Positions 8,418 to 17,273 of a stretch of DNA of 64,000 nucleotides are shown piece after piece. Under the pieces are notes generated by a model that was given only the letters and a program-made list of their open reading frames with translations, was not told the DNA's origin and searched no databases. The first letter of the stretch is position 1. Every line of letters starts with the position of its first letter. A program made the position numbers and the translations under genes. Origin of the DNA: Dactylosporangium siamense (GTDB taxonomy: Bacteria > Actinomycetota > Actinomycetes > Mycobacteriales > Micromonosporaceae); the NCBI RefSeq assembly GCF_016862795.1, contig NZ_BONQ01000077.1:171824-235823 (forward strand), written 5' to 3'.

Positions 8418-10277
8418 GTGATCGTGGTGCCGCTGCTCACCTTCCTGGCCGTCGCGTGCCTGTGCCTGCCCCGCGAGGGCGGCATCCGGCTCGCGCTGCT
8501 GCGCGCCGCGGTCCTGGTCGGCGGCGCCGCGTGCCTGAGCGTCGAGGCGCTGTCGGCGCTGCACGCGCTGCACCGGCCCGCGATCATCACCGGCTGGGTC
8601 CTCGCCCTGCTGATCACCGGCGGGTTCGCGATCCGCTCCTCCCGCCTCCGTGACCTTTCCGGGGTGCGGGCCCGCTGGGCGGGGCTCGCGCGCGTGGACC
8701 GGGTCATGGTGGCCGCGCTCGGCGGGCTGTTCCTGCTCGACCTCGTCGTCGCCGTCATCGCCCCGCCCAACAACTTCGACTCGCAGACCTACCACCTGCC
8801 GAAGATCGAACACTGGGTCCAGCAGGGCGACGTCAACTTCTACCCGACCGTCATCGACCGGCAGCTGGCGATGGCCCCGGGCGCGGAGTACCTGCTGCTG
8901 CACCTGCGCCTGCTCACCGGCGGCGACGGCGCCTACAACCTGGTCCAGCTCGCCGCCGGCGTCGGCGCCGTCCTCGCCGCGTCCCGCATCGCCCGCCAGC
9001 TCGGCGGCGGCACCAGGGCACAGCTCGTCACCGCGCTCATCGTCGGCACCACCCCGATGGTCGTGCTCGAGGCGACCAGCACCCAGACCGACCTCGTCGT
9101 CGCGCTGTGGGTCGCCTGCGTCGCCACCTTCACCCTCGACGGCCTGCGCACCCGGTCGGGGCCCTTCGACGTCCTGCTGATCGGCACCGCCGCCGGCCTG
9201 ACCCTGCTGACGAAGGCGACCGGGCTGCTCGCCGCCGGGCTGCTGCTCGCGGTCTGGGCCGTCGCGCAGCTGCGCCTCGCCAGGTGGCGCGGCCTGCCCG
9301 GGGCGGTCGCGGTCGGCGCGCTGATGGTGCTGCTCGCCGGGCCCAGCCTGCTGCGGGTCCAGCAGACCTACGACAACCCGCTCGGACCGGCGCACCTGCG
9401 CGAGTCGATCTCCATGCAACGGCACGACCCGGCGTCGGTGCTGATCAACGCGCTGCGCGTGGCGGAGACGGCGCTGCAGACGCCGGTCGCACCGGTCAAC
9501 GACGCCGTCGCCGCCGGGATCATCGGCCTGGCCGGCGTCCTCGGCGTGGACCCGCAGGGGCGGGACATCACGTATTGGAACCAGCAGTTCCCGTACCTGT
9601 CCTGGCCGCCGGACGAGGACCGGGTGTCGTTCCCCGCGCAGGGCGTGCTCATCCTGCTCGGCGCGCTGGTCCTGGTCTTCCGCAAGGACACCAGGCTCTA
9701 TGCCGCCGTATTCTGGCTGGCGATCCTCGCGTACGTCGTCACCGTGAAGTGGCAGCCGTGGGGCAACCGCCTCATCGTCTTCCTGCTCGTCCTCGGCGCG
9801 CCCCTCGCCGGGCTCTGGATCGCCGGGCTCACCGGGCGGCGCGTCGCCACCTGGGTCACCACCGGCGCGCTCGTCGCCGGGGTCGCCGCCGGTGGCCTCG
9901 CCGTCGCGTACGGCTGGCCGCGCCGCCTCGTCGGGCCCGGCAACGTGTTCACGACCTCGCAGCTCGACCAGCGGTTCATCCGGGAGCCGACCTGGGGACG
10001 CGACTACGTGTGGGCGGCGGACGCGATCCGGGCGGCGGGGGCGAAGAAGGTCGGGCTGATCCAGGGGTACAACACGTGGGAGTACCCCTGGTGGATCCTG
10101 CTGCCGGGCACGCAGATCGTGCCGCTGCAGTCGCTGCAGCCGGACCTGCCCCCGCCGGGCGTCGCCGGCCTGGACGCGGCGGTGTGCATGCAGCCGCCGA
10201 AGGTCTGCGAGTTCTACCTGCCGCCGACCTGGAAGGTGATCCGCCAGGGCGAGATGGCGTACGCCCTGGCACCCTGA
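8418..10277 (+). CDS. GT39-like polytopic membrane glycosyltransferase
   Basis: A 619-residue protein with about eleven to twelve membrane helices. After the first helices comes an extracytoplasmic loop, PPNNFDSQTYHLPKIEHW, with the acidic residue and aromatic pattern seen in GT-C (PMT/ArnT-like) enzymes that use polyprenyl-phosphate sugars as donors. The C-terminal soluble part (after about residue 510) includes CMQPPKVCEFYLPPTW, with two cysteines able to form a disulfide. It probably modifies the polysaccharide or a protein outside the membrane. It is convergent with the O-antigen-ligase gene, only 15 bases away, so no separate terminator fits between them. Donor and acceptor unknown. Confidence 0.7.
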   Translation: MIVVPLLTFLAVACLCLPREGGIRLALLRAAVLVGGAACLSVEALSALHALHRPAIITGWVLALLITGGFAIRSSRLRDLSGVRARWAGLARVDRVMVAALGGLFLLDLVVAVIAPPNNFDSQTYHLPKIEHWVQQGDVNFYPTVIDRQLAMAPGAEYLLLHLRLLTGGDGAYNLVQLAAGVGAVLAASRIARQLGGGTRAQLVTALIVGTTPMVVLEATSTQTDLVVALWVACVATFTLDGLRTRSGPFDVLLIGTAAGLTLLTKATGLLAAGLLLAVWAVAQLRLARWRGLPGAVAVGALMVLLAGPSLLRVQQTYDNPLGPAHLRESISMQRHDPASVLINALRVAETALQTPVAPVNDAVAAGIIGLAGVLGVDPQGRDITYWNQQFPYLSWPPDEDRVSFPAQGVLILLGALVLVFRKDTRLYAAVFWLAILAYVVTVKWQPWGNRLIVFLLVLGAPLAGLWIAGLTGRRVATWVTTGALVAGVAAGGLAVAYGWPRRLVGPGNVFTTSQLDQRFIREPTWGRDYVWAADAIRAAGAKKVGLIQGYNTWEYPWWILLPGTQIVPLQSLQPDLPPPGVAGLDAAVCMQPPKVCEFYLPPTWKVIRQGEMAYALAP

Positions 10278-10292
10278 CGTGCCTCTCGCGCT

Positions 10293-11810
10293 TTACGTGC
10301 TGGCGTTCTGACGGCCCTCGGCCGGTTCCGTCGACGGGCTCTGGCCGGGCACGACCGCGGCCGGCTCCGCCTTCTGCCGGGACCGGACCTCGCCGGCCAG
10401 CAGCACCAGCCAGATCGCGCCGTTGGTGCCGCCGATGACCCAGTCCTCGGTCATGATCGTCGGTACCGCGGCGACGGCACCGACGGTGAACCAGATCGCC
10501 GGTTGTGCCGTTTCCGGGCGTCGCAGGATCAGCGCGTACCAGAGGCCGCGCAGCGCATGCCACAGCAGCAGTGCGACACCGATCAGGAAGCCGATCGCAC
10601 CGAGCACACCACCGCGGCGGAACGCTCCGACGGCGGCGTTGTCCGTGTTCAGGTCGCGGCGCGGCCCTTCCACCGGGGCGCCGTCGTTGTCGCGGTGCAC
10701 CACGGCCCGCGAGGTGTGCGCGTCGCCGAACGCCTTCTCCGCCCAGCCGGCGTGCTCCCAGTCGACCCAGACCTGCCGCCACGTGTCAGTGCGCCCGCTG
10801 GTGACGTCGTTGCCACCGTCGGTGAACCGGTCGCGGAACAGGAAGTCGCTGCCGCCGCCGATGGTGAACACGGTCGCGAGGACCACGAACGGCATCGCGA
10901 CCGCGACCCAGCGGGCCCGCCCGCGATCCACGTCCTCGGCCCCGCCGCGCCGCAGCAGGACCACGACGGCATACGCGCAGGCGGCCGCGGTGGCGAACAC
11001 GAACCCGGTCCGCGAGTCGCTGATCGACAGCACCAGCGCGGCGGTCGCGGCGACGCCGAGGCGCTGCCACGCGGCGAACGCCCGGTCGAACCCGACCCGC
11101 ACCGCGGCGATCACGACCAGCCCGGCGAGGGAGTTCGGGTGGTAGAACACGCCCGTGCCGCCCCAGAACCGGTTGCGCATCAGGCGGGCCGACGCGCTGT
11201 CCGGGATCGCGTGGAACTCGTCGAAGAGGCTGCCGGCGCCGAAGTACAGCAGCGCGCCGATGCCGATGAGGATCGCCGCGGCCATGCCGATGCTGAGGTC
11301 CCGGCGGCGGTCCTTCGCGGTGATCGCGACGACCGCGAGCACGGCGAGGGTGAACACGCCCAGATACGCCAGGCGCTGCGCGGCCACGGTGAGGTGCCCG
11401 GACCGCTGCACGAACAGCGCGCCGAGCACGCCGAACACCCAGTAGGACAGGCCGAGCCAGGCCCCGCCGAACTTCGGCAGCTCCCGCAGGTTACGCAGCC
11501 AGGGGCGGCTCCACAGGGCGAAGACCACGACTTCGACGAACAGCACGCCCCAGATGACGATCGGGCGCTGGGTCGAGGTCCAGGTGAGGATGCCGGCGGC
11601 GGTGAAGAGCCCGCCGACGACCACGCCGCGCACCGTGCTGCCGCGCAGGCTCAACGCCAGGCCGACGACGCCGACGGCGATGACCGCGGCCGCGAACGCC
11701 TCGGCCGACTCGCTGAGGCTGCCGGTCCGGCCGTGCTCCAGGATCGCGGCGAGGACCGCCAGGATCGCCGCGGCGGCCGCGCCCGCGGTGACTGCGGTGC
11801 GCCGGGTCAT
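10293..11810 (-). CDS. O-antigen ligase-like (Wzy_C family) membrane protein
   Basis: Begins at the ATG at 11810 (protein MTRRTAVTAG...), which overlaps the GT2 stop in an ATGA; the longer open frame upstream is antisense to nothing real but overlaps GT2 out of phase. The 505 residues contain about ten to twelve helices and a large periplasm-side loop (about residues 270-330). HPNSLAGL and ISDSRTGFV are typical of the O-antigen ligase/polymerase superfamily. The likely role is transfer or polymerisation of undecaprenyl-linked glycan outside the membrane. Two Wzy-type proteins in one locus suggest either two polymers or a polymerase plus a transferase. Confidence 0.75.
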   Translation of the reverse strand: MTRRTAVTAGAAAAAILAVLAAILEHGRTGSLSESAEAFAAAVIAVGVVGLALSLRGSTVRGVVVGGLFTAAGILTWTSTQRPIVIWGVLFVEVVVFALWSRPWLRNLRELPKFGGAWLGLSYWVFGVLGALFVQRSGHLTVAAQRLAYLGVFTLAVLAVVAITAKDRRRDLSIGMAAAILIGIGALLYFGAGSLFDEFHAIPDSASARLMRNRFWGGTGVFYHPNSLAGLVVIAAVRVGFDRAFAAWQRLGVAATAALVLSISDSRTGFVFATAAACAYAVVVLLRRGGAEDVDRGRARWVAVAMPFVVLATVFTIGGGSDFLFRDRFTDGGNDVTSGRTDTWRQVWVDWEHAGWAEKAFGDAHTSRAVVHRDNDGAPVEGPRRDLNTDNAAVGAFRRGGVLGAIGFLIGVALLLWHALRGLWYALILRRPETAQPAIWFTVGAVAAVPTIMTEDWVIGGTNGAIWLVLLAGEVRSRQKAEPAAVVPGQSPSTEPAEGRQNAST

Positions 11811-12775
11811 CGGGCGCTGGCCTGCAGCGGCTTCTTGTCCTTGCGCCGGCTGCGGCCCAGGAAGAAGTCGCGCACCACCCGCCGTGGACCGGCCGGGACG
11901 AGCCACACCTGCAGGAACGTCACGTAGTCCGTCATGCTCGGCTTGCCGTGCCGGCGGGCCTCGCCGAGCAGGTCGAAGAAGACCCGGGGGCTGCGGCTGA
12001 CGGCGGCCATCGAGCCGACCACGCTCATCGCGAGCGCGGCATAGGCCCGGGGCGTCACCCGCGGGCGGGTCTCGCGCAGCCAGTCGAGGGACTGCTTCCA
12101 CGGCGCGTCGAAGCTGATCCGGGGCCGGTTCTCATCCGCATACCAGATGACCAGGGGCTCCTCGGCGTAGATCAGGTCGACGCCGTCCTCCTGCAGGCTG
12201 CGCAGCGTCCAGTCGAGCTCCTGCAGGCGGCGCAGCCCGTCGGCGAACGGCACCTTCCGCAGCAGCGCCGTCGGCGCCATGATCGTCGAGGTCTGGATGA
12301 AGCCGTCACCGTGGAACAGCCCGTGCCGCACGGCCAGGTATTCGCTGATCGGCTCGCCGGGCGCCGGCACGCGGCGCGGCATGATCAGCTCGGCCCGCGG
12401 GGTGCGCATGTAGAGGCGGCTGCCCACGATCGGCAGCGGCACCCCGGACGCCTTGGCCCGGGCCAGCTGGATCTCCAGCTTCTCCGGCAACCACTCGTCG
12501 TCGTCGTCGAGGAGCGCGACCCAGTCGGCGAGTGCGACGTCGACGCCGTGGTTGCGGGCGGTCGGCGCGCCGCCGGACGTCTCCCGCTCGACCCAGCGGA
12601 CCCGCTCGTCGCCGATCTCACCGAGCGCGGCAACCGTCGCGGCGTCGGGACCGTCAATGATGACGACGACCTCGAGCTCCGCGAGGGTCTGCGCCAGGGC
12701 GCTACGGACGGCGCGCACCACCAGCTCGGGCCGGTTGCGCGTCGGGATGACGACGCTCACCTCGGGTCTTTGCAC
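11807..12775 (-). CDS. GT2-family glycosyltransferase
   Basis: A GT-A fold transferase of about 322 residues. The likely start is the GTG at 12775 (VQRPEVSVVIPTRNRPE); a TTG at 12784 is an alternative, and the rest of the longer open frame has no family similarity. The N-terminal nucleotide-binding strand SVVIPTRNRP, GGAPTARNHG and the metal-binding acidic cluster LLDDDDEWLPEKLE are clear. A helical C-terminal extension (about 220-322) ends in a basic tail RRKDKK that may touch the membrane. It would add a sugar to the lipid carrier in the cytoplasm and is coupled to the downstream ligase-like gene by a four-base overlap. Confidence 0.87.
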   Translation of the reverse strand: MQRPEVSVVIPTRNRPELVVRAVRSALAQTLAELEVVVIIDGPDAATVAALGEIGDERVRWVERETSGGAPTARNHGVDVALADWVALLDDDDEWLPEKLEIQLARAKASGVPLPIVGSRLYMRTPRAELIMPRRVPAPGEPISEYLAVRHGLFHGDGFIQTSTIMAPTALLRKVPFADGLRRLQELDWTLRSLQEDGVDLIYAEEPLVIWYADENRPRISFDAPWKQSLDWLRETRPRVTPRAYAALAMSVVGSMAAVSRSPRVFFDLLGEARRHGKPSMTDYVTFLQVWLVPAGPRRVVRDFFLGRSRRKDKKPLQASAR

Positions 12776-12800
12776 GATGACCAATCCGTCTCGGCGATCC

Positions 12801-14816
12801 TTACGGGTTCGCTGGCGTAGCGTACACGAGCTGCACTTTTGTCGGATACGTCGCGGCCAGCAGGCGGGCCGCCTCGAAATTCGATGGTGCAGCGGGATCA
12901 CCGAAGGCTACCGGGAGCGGCTGCCCGGCGCGCACGGCGGGGCGGTTCGGGTGATCCTTATCCACAACGAGCAGGCTGGCCGTCGGGTCGTGCAGGAAGA
13001 AGCGCACGGTCACGGGACTGTTAGCTACCAAACGATCCAGGTCGGCCATCGTGCCGCCCTTGCCGCCCGGGTACAGCAGTGCGGACCAGCCGGGAAACTG
13101 GCGGTACTGGCCCTGCAGGGCGGCGGCACCGAGCGTGCCGGACCAGTTACGCCACGGGCTGCCCATCAGGTTGACGTTGACCGCGTTGCCACCGTCGGGG
13201 AACATCCGGGCGATCAGCAGCGCGTCGCGGGCCGCCTCCGGAGAGCCGCGGTCCCGGCCGAGGGCGAGCTTCACCCCGGGCGCGACCGGTGTGGTGTGCC
13301 ACTCACCGCCGGCGACGAGCATGAACAGGGCGACCGGTGCGGCGACGGCGGCGGCGGTCCACTTCCATCGGAACCTGGCCAGGCCACCGAGGGCGCACAA
13401 CGCGACCACGATCAGCAGGTGCAGCAGCTTGTCGAAGTAGTAGACGGGCCGGCCGATGGTGACGATCTGCCACGTGCCGAGCCCGACCGCCATGGCGCCC
13501 GCCGTGGCCAGCGCGAAGGCCGCGACGTTCCGGCTCTGGAACACCTTGCTGCTCCGGAGCGCCTTGCTGCTCCGGAGCACCGCGTCCGTCCTGCTCCGGA
13601 GCGCCGCGACTCGTCTTCTTTGGAGCACCGCGACCCGTCTTCTTTGGAGCACCGCGACGGCTGCCAGGGCCACGAGCAGCGCCGTCGCCGGGCGGTCCAC
13701 CACCCGGGCGGTGCCGTTGAGCAGCAGCTGGTCGCCGCTGGAGGCCTGGGCCGCGGTCAGCGGGCCGATCGCGGCCAGGCCGCCGACGGTCACCGCGACC
13801 ACCCACGCCCACCAGTGCCGCCACAGCCGGGCCCGGACCGCCCACAGCGCGGCGACGATCCCCGCGTAGGGCAGGAACAGCGAATAGGTGAACGAGATGC
13901 CGACCAGCAACAGCGCGACCGTCGCCGTCTGCTCGCCCAGCCTGGTCAGCGGGCGGGCCACCAGCGCGGTCAGCACCGCGGCGCAGGCGAGACCGGCGAG
14001 CTCGTTGGGGTAGCCGCGGGACAGCACCGTCACCGGGTCGCCGAGGACCAGCCAGGCGGCCACGAGCGCCAGCACCGGCAGCAGGCGGGCATTCGTGGCG
14101 CCCGGCCCGGCGATGCGGCGGGCCGCCCACAGGATCGCGAGGACGAGCAGCAGGTACGTGCCGACGAGCAGCCACATCATGACGTCGACGGCGGTCACGG
14201 GGGCGGCGTTGTGCGCGCTCGATCGCGCGAACCGGTCCAGGACCGCGTAGCTGAAGTGCAGGCCCTGGGGGTAGTTGGCGATGCCGGTCAGCTCGGCGTC
14301 GGGCACGAACGGGCGCAGCGCCTCGGGTCGCATGAAGAGGTAGCCGCCGGTGCGGCCGATGACGTCGAAGAGCAGGTAGTGCCGGGCGATGTCCTCGCCC
14401 GCGAGGGGCAGGCCGAGCCTTCCACCGAGGTCGCGGACGGCGTACGGGACGAGGGCCACCACCGATACGCCGGCCACCGCGATCGCGAGGAGCGCATCTT
14501 TGCGCATTCCGGGCAGTTCCGGCGTTCTTTGCGTCGCTACGGCGATCAGGATCAGCGCGGTGAGGGCGGTGCCGGCGATCAATGTCGGATGCAGGTGCCC
14601 GGGCCACAGCGTGATCGCGAGGCCGAAGACGCAGGCCGCGCCGAACAGCTGCGCGCAGGCCGCCATCACCCGGTCCGCCAGGGTGACGCCGCCCCGCTGG
14701 ATGGCCACCGTGCCCGCGAGGATCAACACCGGCAGGACGAAGTCCAACCCCAGTGGATGCGTCGCCAGGGGGACCAGCCAGGCCAGGGCGAGCGCCACCG
14801 CCGTCTTCCGGATCAC
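12801..14816 (-). CDS. Large polytopic membrane protein of unknown function in the polysaccharide locus
   Basis: About 671 residues. GTGs at 14822 and 14816 are both possible; GGAG at 14824-14827 is seven bases before the second and favours 14816. About fourteen hydrophobic helices are followed by a soluble C-terminal domain (about residues 530-671) with GSPWRNWSG and a PGGKGG turn. That layout resembles actinobacterial GT-C-like or arabinofuranosyltransferase-like proteins, but no catalytic motif is recognisable. A basic loop between helices (about residues 395-440) is encoded by a minisatellite (13542-13660). It lies 25 bases upstream of the GT2 gene, so the three reverse-strand genes form an operon. 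Function unknown. Confidence 0.65.
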   Translation of the reverse strand: MIRKTAVALALAWLVPLATHPLGLDFVLPVLILAGTVAIQRGGVTLADRVMAACAQLFGAACVFGLAITLWPGHLHPTLIAGTALTALILIAVATQRTPELPGMRKDALLAIAVAGVSVVALVPYAVRDLGGRLGLPLAGEDIARHYLLFDVIGRTGGYLFMRPEALRPFVPDAELTGIANYPQGLHFSYAVLDRFARSSAHNAAPVTAVDVMMWLLVGTYLLLVLAILWAARRIAGPGATNARLLPVLALVAAWLVLGDPVTVLSRGYPNELAGLACAAVLTALVARPLTRLGEQTATVALLLVGISFTYSLFLPYAGIVAALWAVRARLWRHWWAWVVAVTVGGLAAIGPLTAAQASSGDQLLLNGTARVVDRPATALLVALAAVAVLQRRRVAVLQRRRVAALRSRTDAVLRSSKALRSSKVFQSRNVAAFALATAGAMAVGLGTWQIVTIGRPVYYFDKLLHLLIVVALCALGGLARFRWKWTAAAVAAPVALFMLVAGGEWHTTPVAPGVKLALGRDRGSPEAARDALLIARMFPDGGNAVNVNLMGSPWRNWSGTLGAAALQGQYRQFPGWSALLYPGGKGGTMADLDRLVANSPVTVRFFLHDPTASLLVVDKDHPNRPAVRAGQPLPVAFGDPAAPSNFEAARLLAATYPTKVQLVYATPANP
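13542..13660 (-). repeat. In-frame minisatellite inside the membrane protein gene
   Basis: Adjacent 18-base units ending CTGCTCCGGAG and 24-base units ending CTTCTTTGGAG (plus-strand sense) encode short arginine-rich repeats, RRRVAVLQ, RRRVAALR, then SSKALR and SSKVFQ. The units are multiples of three, so copy-number change would not shift the frame. Confidence 0.75.
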
Positions 14817-14938
14817 CGACACGCTCCGTATTCATCGTGGCCACTGGCGATGCACGTCGCGACCGGGACGTGACGATATCGCGTTGTCCGGGTACGGTGC
14901 AGAAGGCTTCCGGGGCCGGCCTTCATGACGGAAGGTGA

Positions 14939-16126
14939 TTGCCGAATACGGGGAGTGGCGGGGAGTTGGCGAAGGGCGTGGCGCGACGAAAGGGTCGCGG
15001 CCGGCGGGATCCACTGTGGGCGCGGATTCTCGTGATCGCGGGTGCACTCCTGATGATCGGTGCCGGCACCACATTCGTGCTCAAGGACGTGGTCTTCGGC
15101 TACGCGACCCGGAGCGTCTCCAAGGAAGATCTGCTTCCCGTGGACGGCGCCCAGCACGCCTCGGTCAGCGGCGCGAAGAACATCCTGCTCATCGGCATCG
15201 ACCCGCGCCCGAACCAGGACCCCACCGAGGCCATCCGCTCCGACTCCATCCTGATCCTGCACATCCCCGCCAGCCACGACATGGCCTTCCTGATCTCGAT
15301 CCCGCGTGACACCTGGGTCTCGATCCCGAAGTACAGCAACGGCAAGCGGACCTACGGCGGCGGCAAGGGCAAGATCAACAGCTCGTTCGCCGAGGGTGGC
15401 TACGGCCTGACCGGCAAGGACCAGCGCAAGCACGGCACCACGCTGCTCGCCGCCACCATCAAGCAGAACTGGGGCGTCACCTTCGACGCGGCCGCGATCG
15501 TCGACTTCGTCGGCTTCCAGGACGTCGTGAAGATCCTCGGCGGCGTCGACATGTACGTCGACCAGCGCACCGTCTCGGTCCACGTCGGCTACGACTCCAA
15601 GGGCAACGTCAAGACCCCCTTCGACCAGCGGGACGACCCCAACGGCGGCACGATCCTGATCCCGATCAAGGGGGTCACGCCCAAGGTGTACGAGGTGGGC
15701 CAGCAGCACCTGGCCGCCTGGGAGGCGCTCGACTTCGTCCGGCAGCGCGAGACCCTGCCGAAGAGCGACTACGACCGCCAGCGGCACCAGCAGCAGTTCA
15801 TCAAGGCCCTGCTGAAGAAGATCGCCAGCAAAGAGGTCCTGGGCAACCCCAGCATGCTGAACAAGGTCCTCGAGGTCATCGGCCGGGCCATGACCATCGA
15901 CACGGGCAAGATCGGTCTGGACGACTGGATCTTCGCGATGCGCAACATCGACAGCGACCGGATGCTGACCCTCAAGACCAACGACGGCGGCTTCCACTCG
16001 TCCCCGGAGAACCCCGGCGCCGAGGCTCTCGATCAGACGACCCTGGACCTGTTGAGCGCCGTGCGGACGAAGACGGTGCCGACGTTCGTCGCCTCCAACC
16101 CGGGCATCGTCAGCTCCAGCGGCTGA
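14939..16126 (+). CDS. LytR-CpsA-Psr (LCP) family cell-wall glycopolymer ligase
   Basis: LCP proteins move glycopolymers from undecaprenyl pyrophosphate to peptidoglycan outside the membrane. A basic N-terminus and one membrane helix (about residues 28-50) precede the LCP domain (about 80-300): RSDSILILHI, SIPRDTWVSIP, a DFVGFQDVVKILGGVDMYVD strand-helix and the basic helix DRQRHQQQFIKALLKK, which supply the conserved acidic and arginine residues. The open frame starts with TTG at 14939 close to GGAAGG; TTG 14966 and GTG 14978 are alternatives. Its position beside the polysaccharide genes makes wall attachment of that polymer a reasonable inference. Confidence 0.88.
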   Translation: MPNTGSGGELAKGVARRKGRGRRDPLWARILVIAGALLMIGAGTTFVLKDVVFGYATRSVSKEDLLPVDGAQHASVSGAKNILLIGIDPRPNQDPTEAIRSDSILILHIPASHDMAFLISIPRDTWVSIPKYSNGKRTYGGGKGKINSSFAEGGYGLTGKDQRKHGTTLLAATIKQNWGVTFDAAAIVDFVGFQDVVKILGGVDMYVDQRTVSVHVGYDSKGNVKTPFDQRDDPNGGTILIPIKGVTPKVYEVGQQHLAAWEALDFVRQRETLPKSDYDRQRHQQQFIKALLKKIASKEVLGNPSMLNKVLEVIGRAMTIDTGKIGLDDWIFAMRNIDSDRMLTLKTNDGGFHSSPENPGAEALDQTTLDLLSAVRTKTVPTFVASNPGIVSSSG

Positions 16127-16157
16127 CGGCTTCTTGTTCGCGCAACTTTTTGGCGCC

Positions 16158-16241
16158 GGTTCATGGCTGGGTTCATGGCTGGGTTCATGGCTGGGTTCAT
16201 GGCTGGGTTCATGGCCGGGTTCATGGCCGGGTTCATGGCCC
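16158..16241. repeat. Seven 12-base tandem repeats
   Basis: GGTTCATGGCTG is repeated four times, then two GGTTCATGGCCG units and one ending in CCC, without a break. It starts 31 bases after the LCP stop and lies in a convergent intergenic gap. Both strands stay open across it (VHGW- and MNPA-type translations), but that simply reflects the 12-base period. Confidence 0.85.
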
Positions 16242-16327
16242 GGGAATGGTCGCGCGAGTCCGGACACACGTCGTTGATCCGGCGAATCGGGCACATGGTG
16301 CATTGACCGTCATCTGTACAACGCGCA

Positions 16328-16367
16328 ACAACCCGAAGGGCCGGCTCGCGCCATTCCTTCGGGTTGT
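16328..16367 (-). terminator. Hairpin after the sigma factor gene
   Basis: ACAACCCGAAGG (16328-16339) pairs perfectly with CCTTCGGGTTGT (16356-16367) around a 16-base loop, 21 bases past the sigma factor stop. No T tract follows on either strand. It could serve both convergent genes. Confidence 0.55.
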
Positions 16368-16388
16368 CGGCAATGCGTGCGGCGGTGG

Positions 16389-17273
16389 CTACTCGACGAC
16401 GCCGGCGAGCTCGTCGCGCAGCGTCTTCAAGGCGCCGGCGAGAAGCCGGGACACGTGCATCTGGGAGATACCGAGCTGCGCGGCGATCTGCGACTGGGTC
16501 AGGTTGCCGTGGAACCGCATCGCGATGATCTTCTGCTCCCGCTCGGGCAGCTTGGCCAGGACCGGGCGGAGCGACTCGCGGTTCTCGACGTTGACCATGT
16601 CGGGGTCCTCGCCGCCGAGCAGGTCGCCCAGCCCGGCCGCGCCCGGCTCGGCGCTGTCACCGGCGGGAGCGTCCAGCGAGAGGGCCCGGTAGGCCTGGCC
16701 GCAGTCGAGACCCTCGATGATCTCCTCCTCGCTGACGCCGAGGCGGGCGGCGAGGTCGGCGACCGTCGGCGAGCGGCCGAGGTCCTGGGCGAGGTCACCG
16801 GAGACCTTGGAGATCTCCAGGCGGAGCTCCTGCAGGCGGCGGGGCACACGCACGTCCCAGCCCTTGTCACGGAAGTGCCGCTTGAGCTCGCCGACGATCA
16901 TCGGGATGGCGTAGCTGGTGAACGCGGCGCCGCGGGTCGGGTCGTAGCCGTCGACGGACTTGATCAGGCCGAGGTTCGCGACCTGCACGAGGTCGTCGAA
17001 CAGCTCGCCACGGTTGCGGAAGCGCCGGGCGAGATACTCGGCGAGCGGGATGTACAGCTCGATGAGCCGGGCCCGGACGCGCTCCCGGTCGACGCCGGCG
17101 GGCAGGTCGGCGAGCAGGGACAGCAGGGCCTTGGCCTGGGCGTCGTTGGCCCTGGTGCTGCTGCTCTCGGTCGGGGTCTCGTGGCTCCTGGCGATGGCGC
17201 GGCTGACGTCGTGCGACGTCTCACGGGACGTGTCGAGGGACGTGTCACGGGACGCGGAGACAGAGATCGTCAT
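16389..17273 (-). CDS. SigB/SigF-family RNA polymerase sigma factor
   Basis: A 294-residue alternative sigma-70 factor of the general-stress (SigB/F/G) class. The start is the ATG at 17273 behind AAGAAGGG; an upstream GTG would add 16 residues. Region 2 is seen in LARRFRNRGELFDDLVQVAN and AAFTSYAIPMIVGELKRHF; region 3 follows; region 4 is LPEREQKIIAMRFHGNLTQ with the helix-turn-helix QIAAQLGISQMHVSRLL. The first ~45 residues are a serine/threonine-rich segment with repeated DTSRxTS-type steps, not part of the core. The STAS and RsbW-like genes 1.3 kb away are plausible partner-switching controllers, though not in the same operon. Confidence 0.92.
   Translation of the reverse strand: MTISVSASRDTSLDTSRETSHDVSRAIARSHETPTESSSTRANDAQAKALLSLLADLPAGVDRERVRARLIELYIPLAEYLARRFRNRGELFDDLVQVANLGLIKSVDGYDPTRGAAFTSYAIPMIVGELKRHFRDKGWDVRVPRRLQELRLEISKVSGDLAQDLGRSPTVADLAARLGVSEEEIIEGLDCGQAYRALSLDAPAGDSAEPGAAGLGDLLGGEDPDMVNVENRESLRPVLAKLPEREQKIIAMRFHGNLTQSQIAAQLGISQMHVSRLLAGALKTLRDELAGVVE

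Noticed and set aside
12453..14873. Plus-strand frame opposite the GT2 and membrane protein genes
   Set aside because: It crosses two real genes and an intergenic gap; composition is that of an antisense shadow.
16158..16241. Possible CRISPR array
   Set aside because: Units are 12 bases, contiguous and without spacers; no cas gene nearby.
16033..16296. Reverse-strand frame translating the 12-base repeats as MNPA repeats
   Set aside because: A 12-base period keeps all frames open; the rest overlaps the end of the LCP gene antisense.
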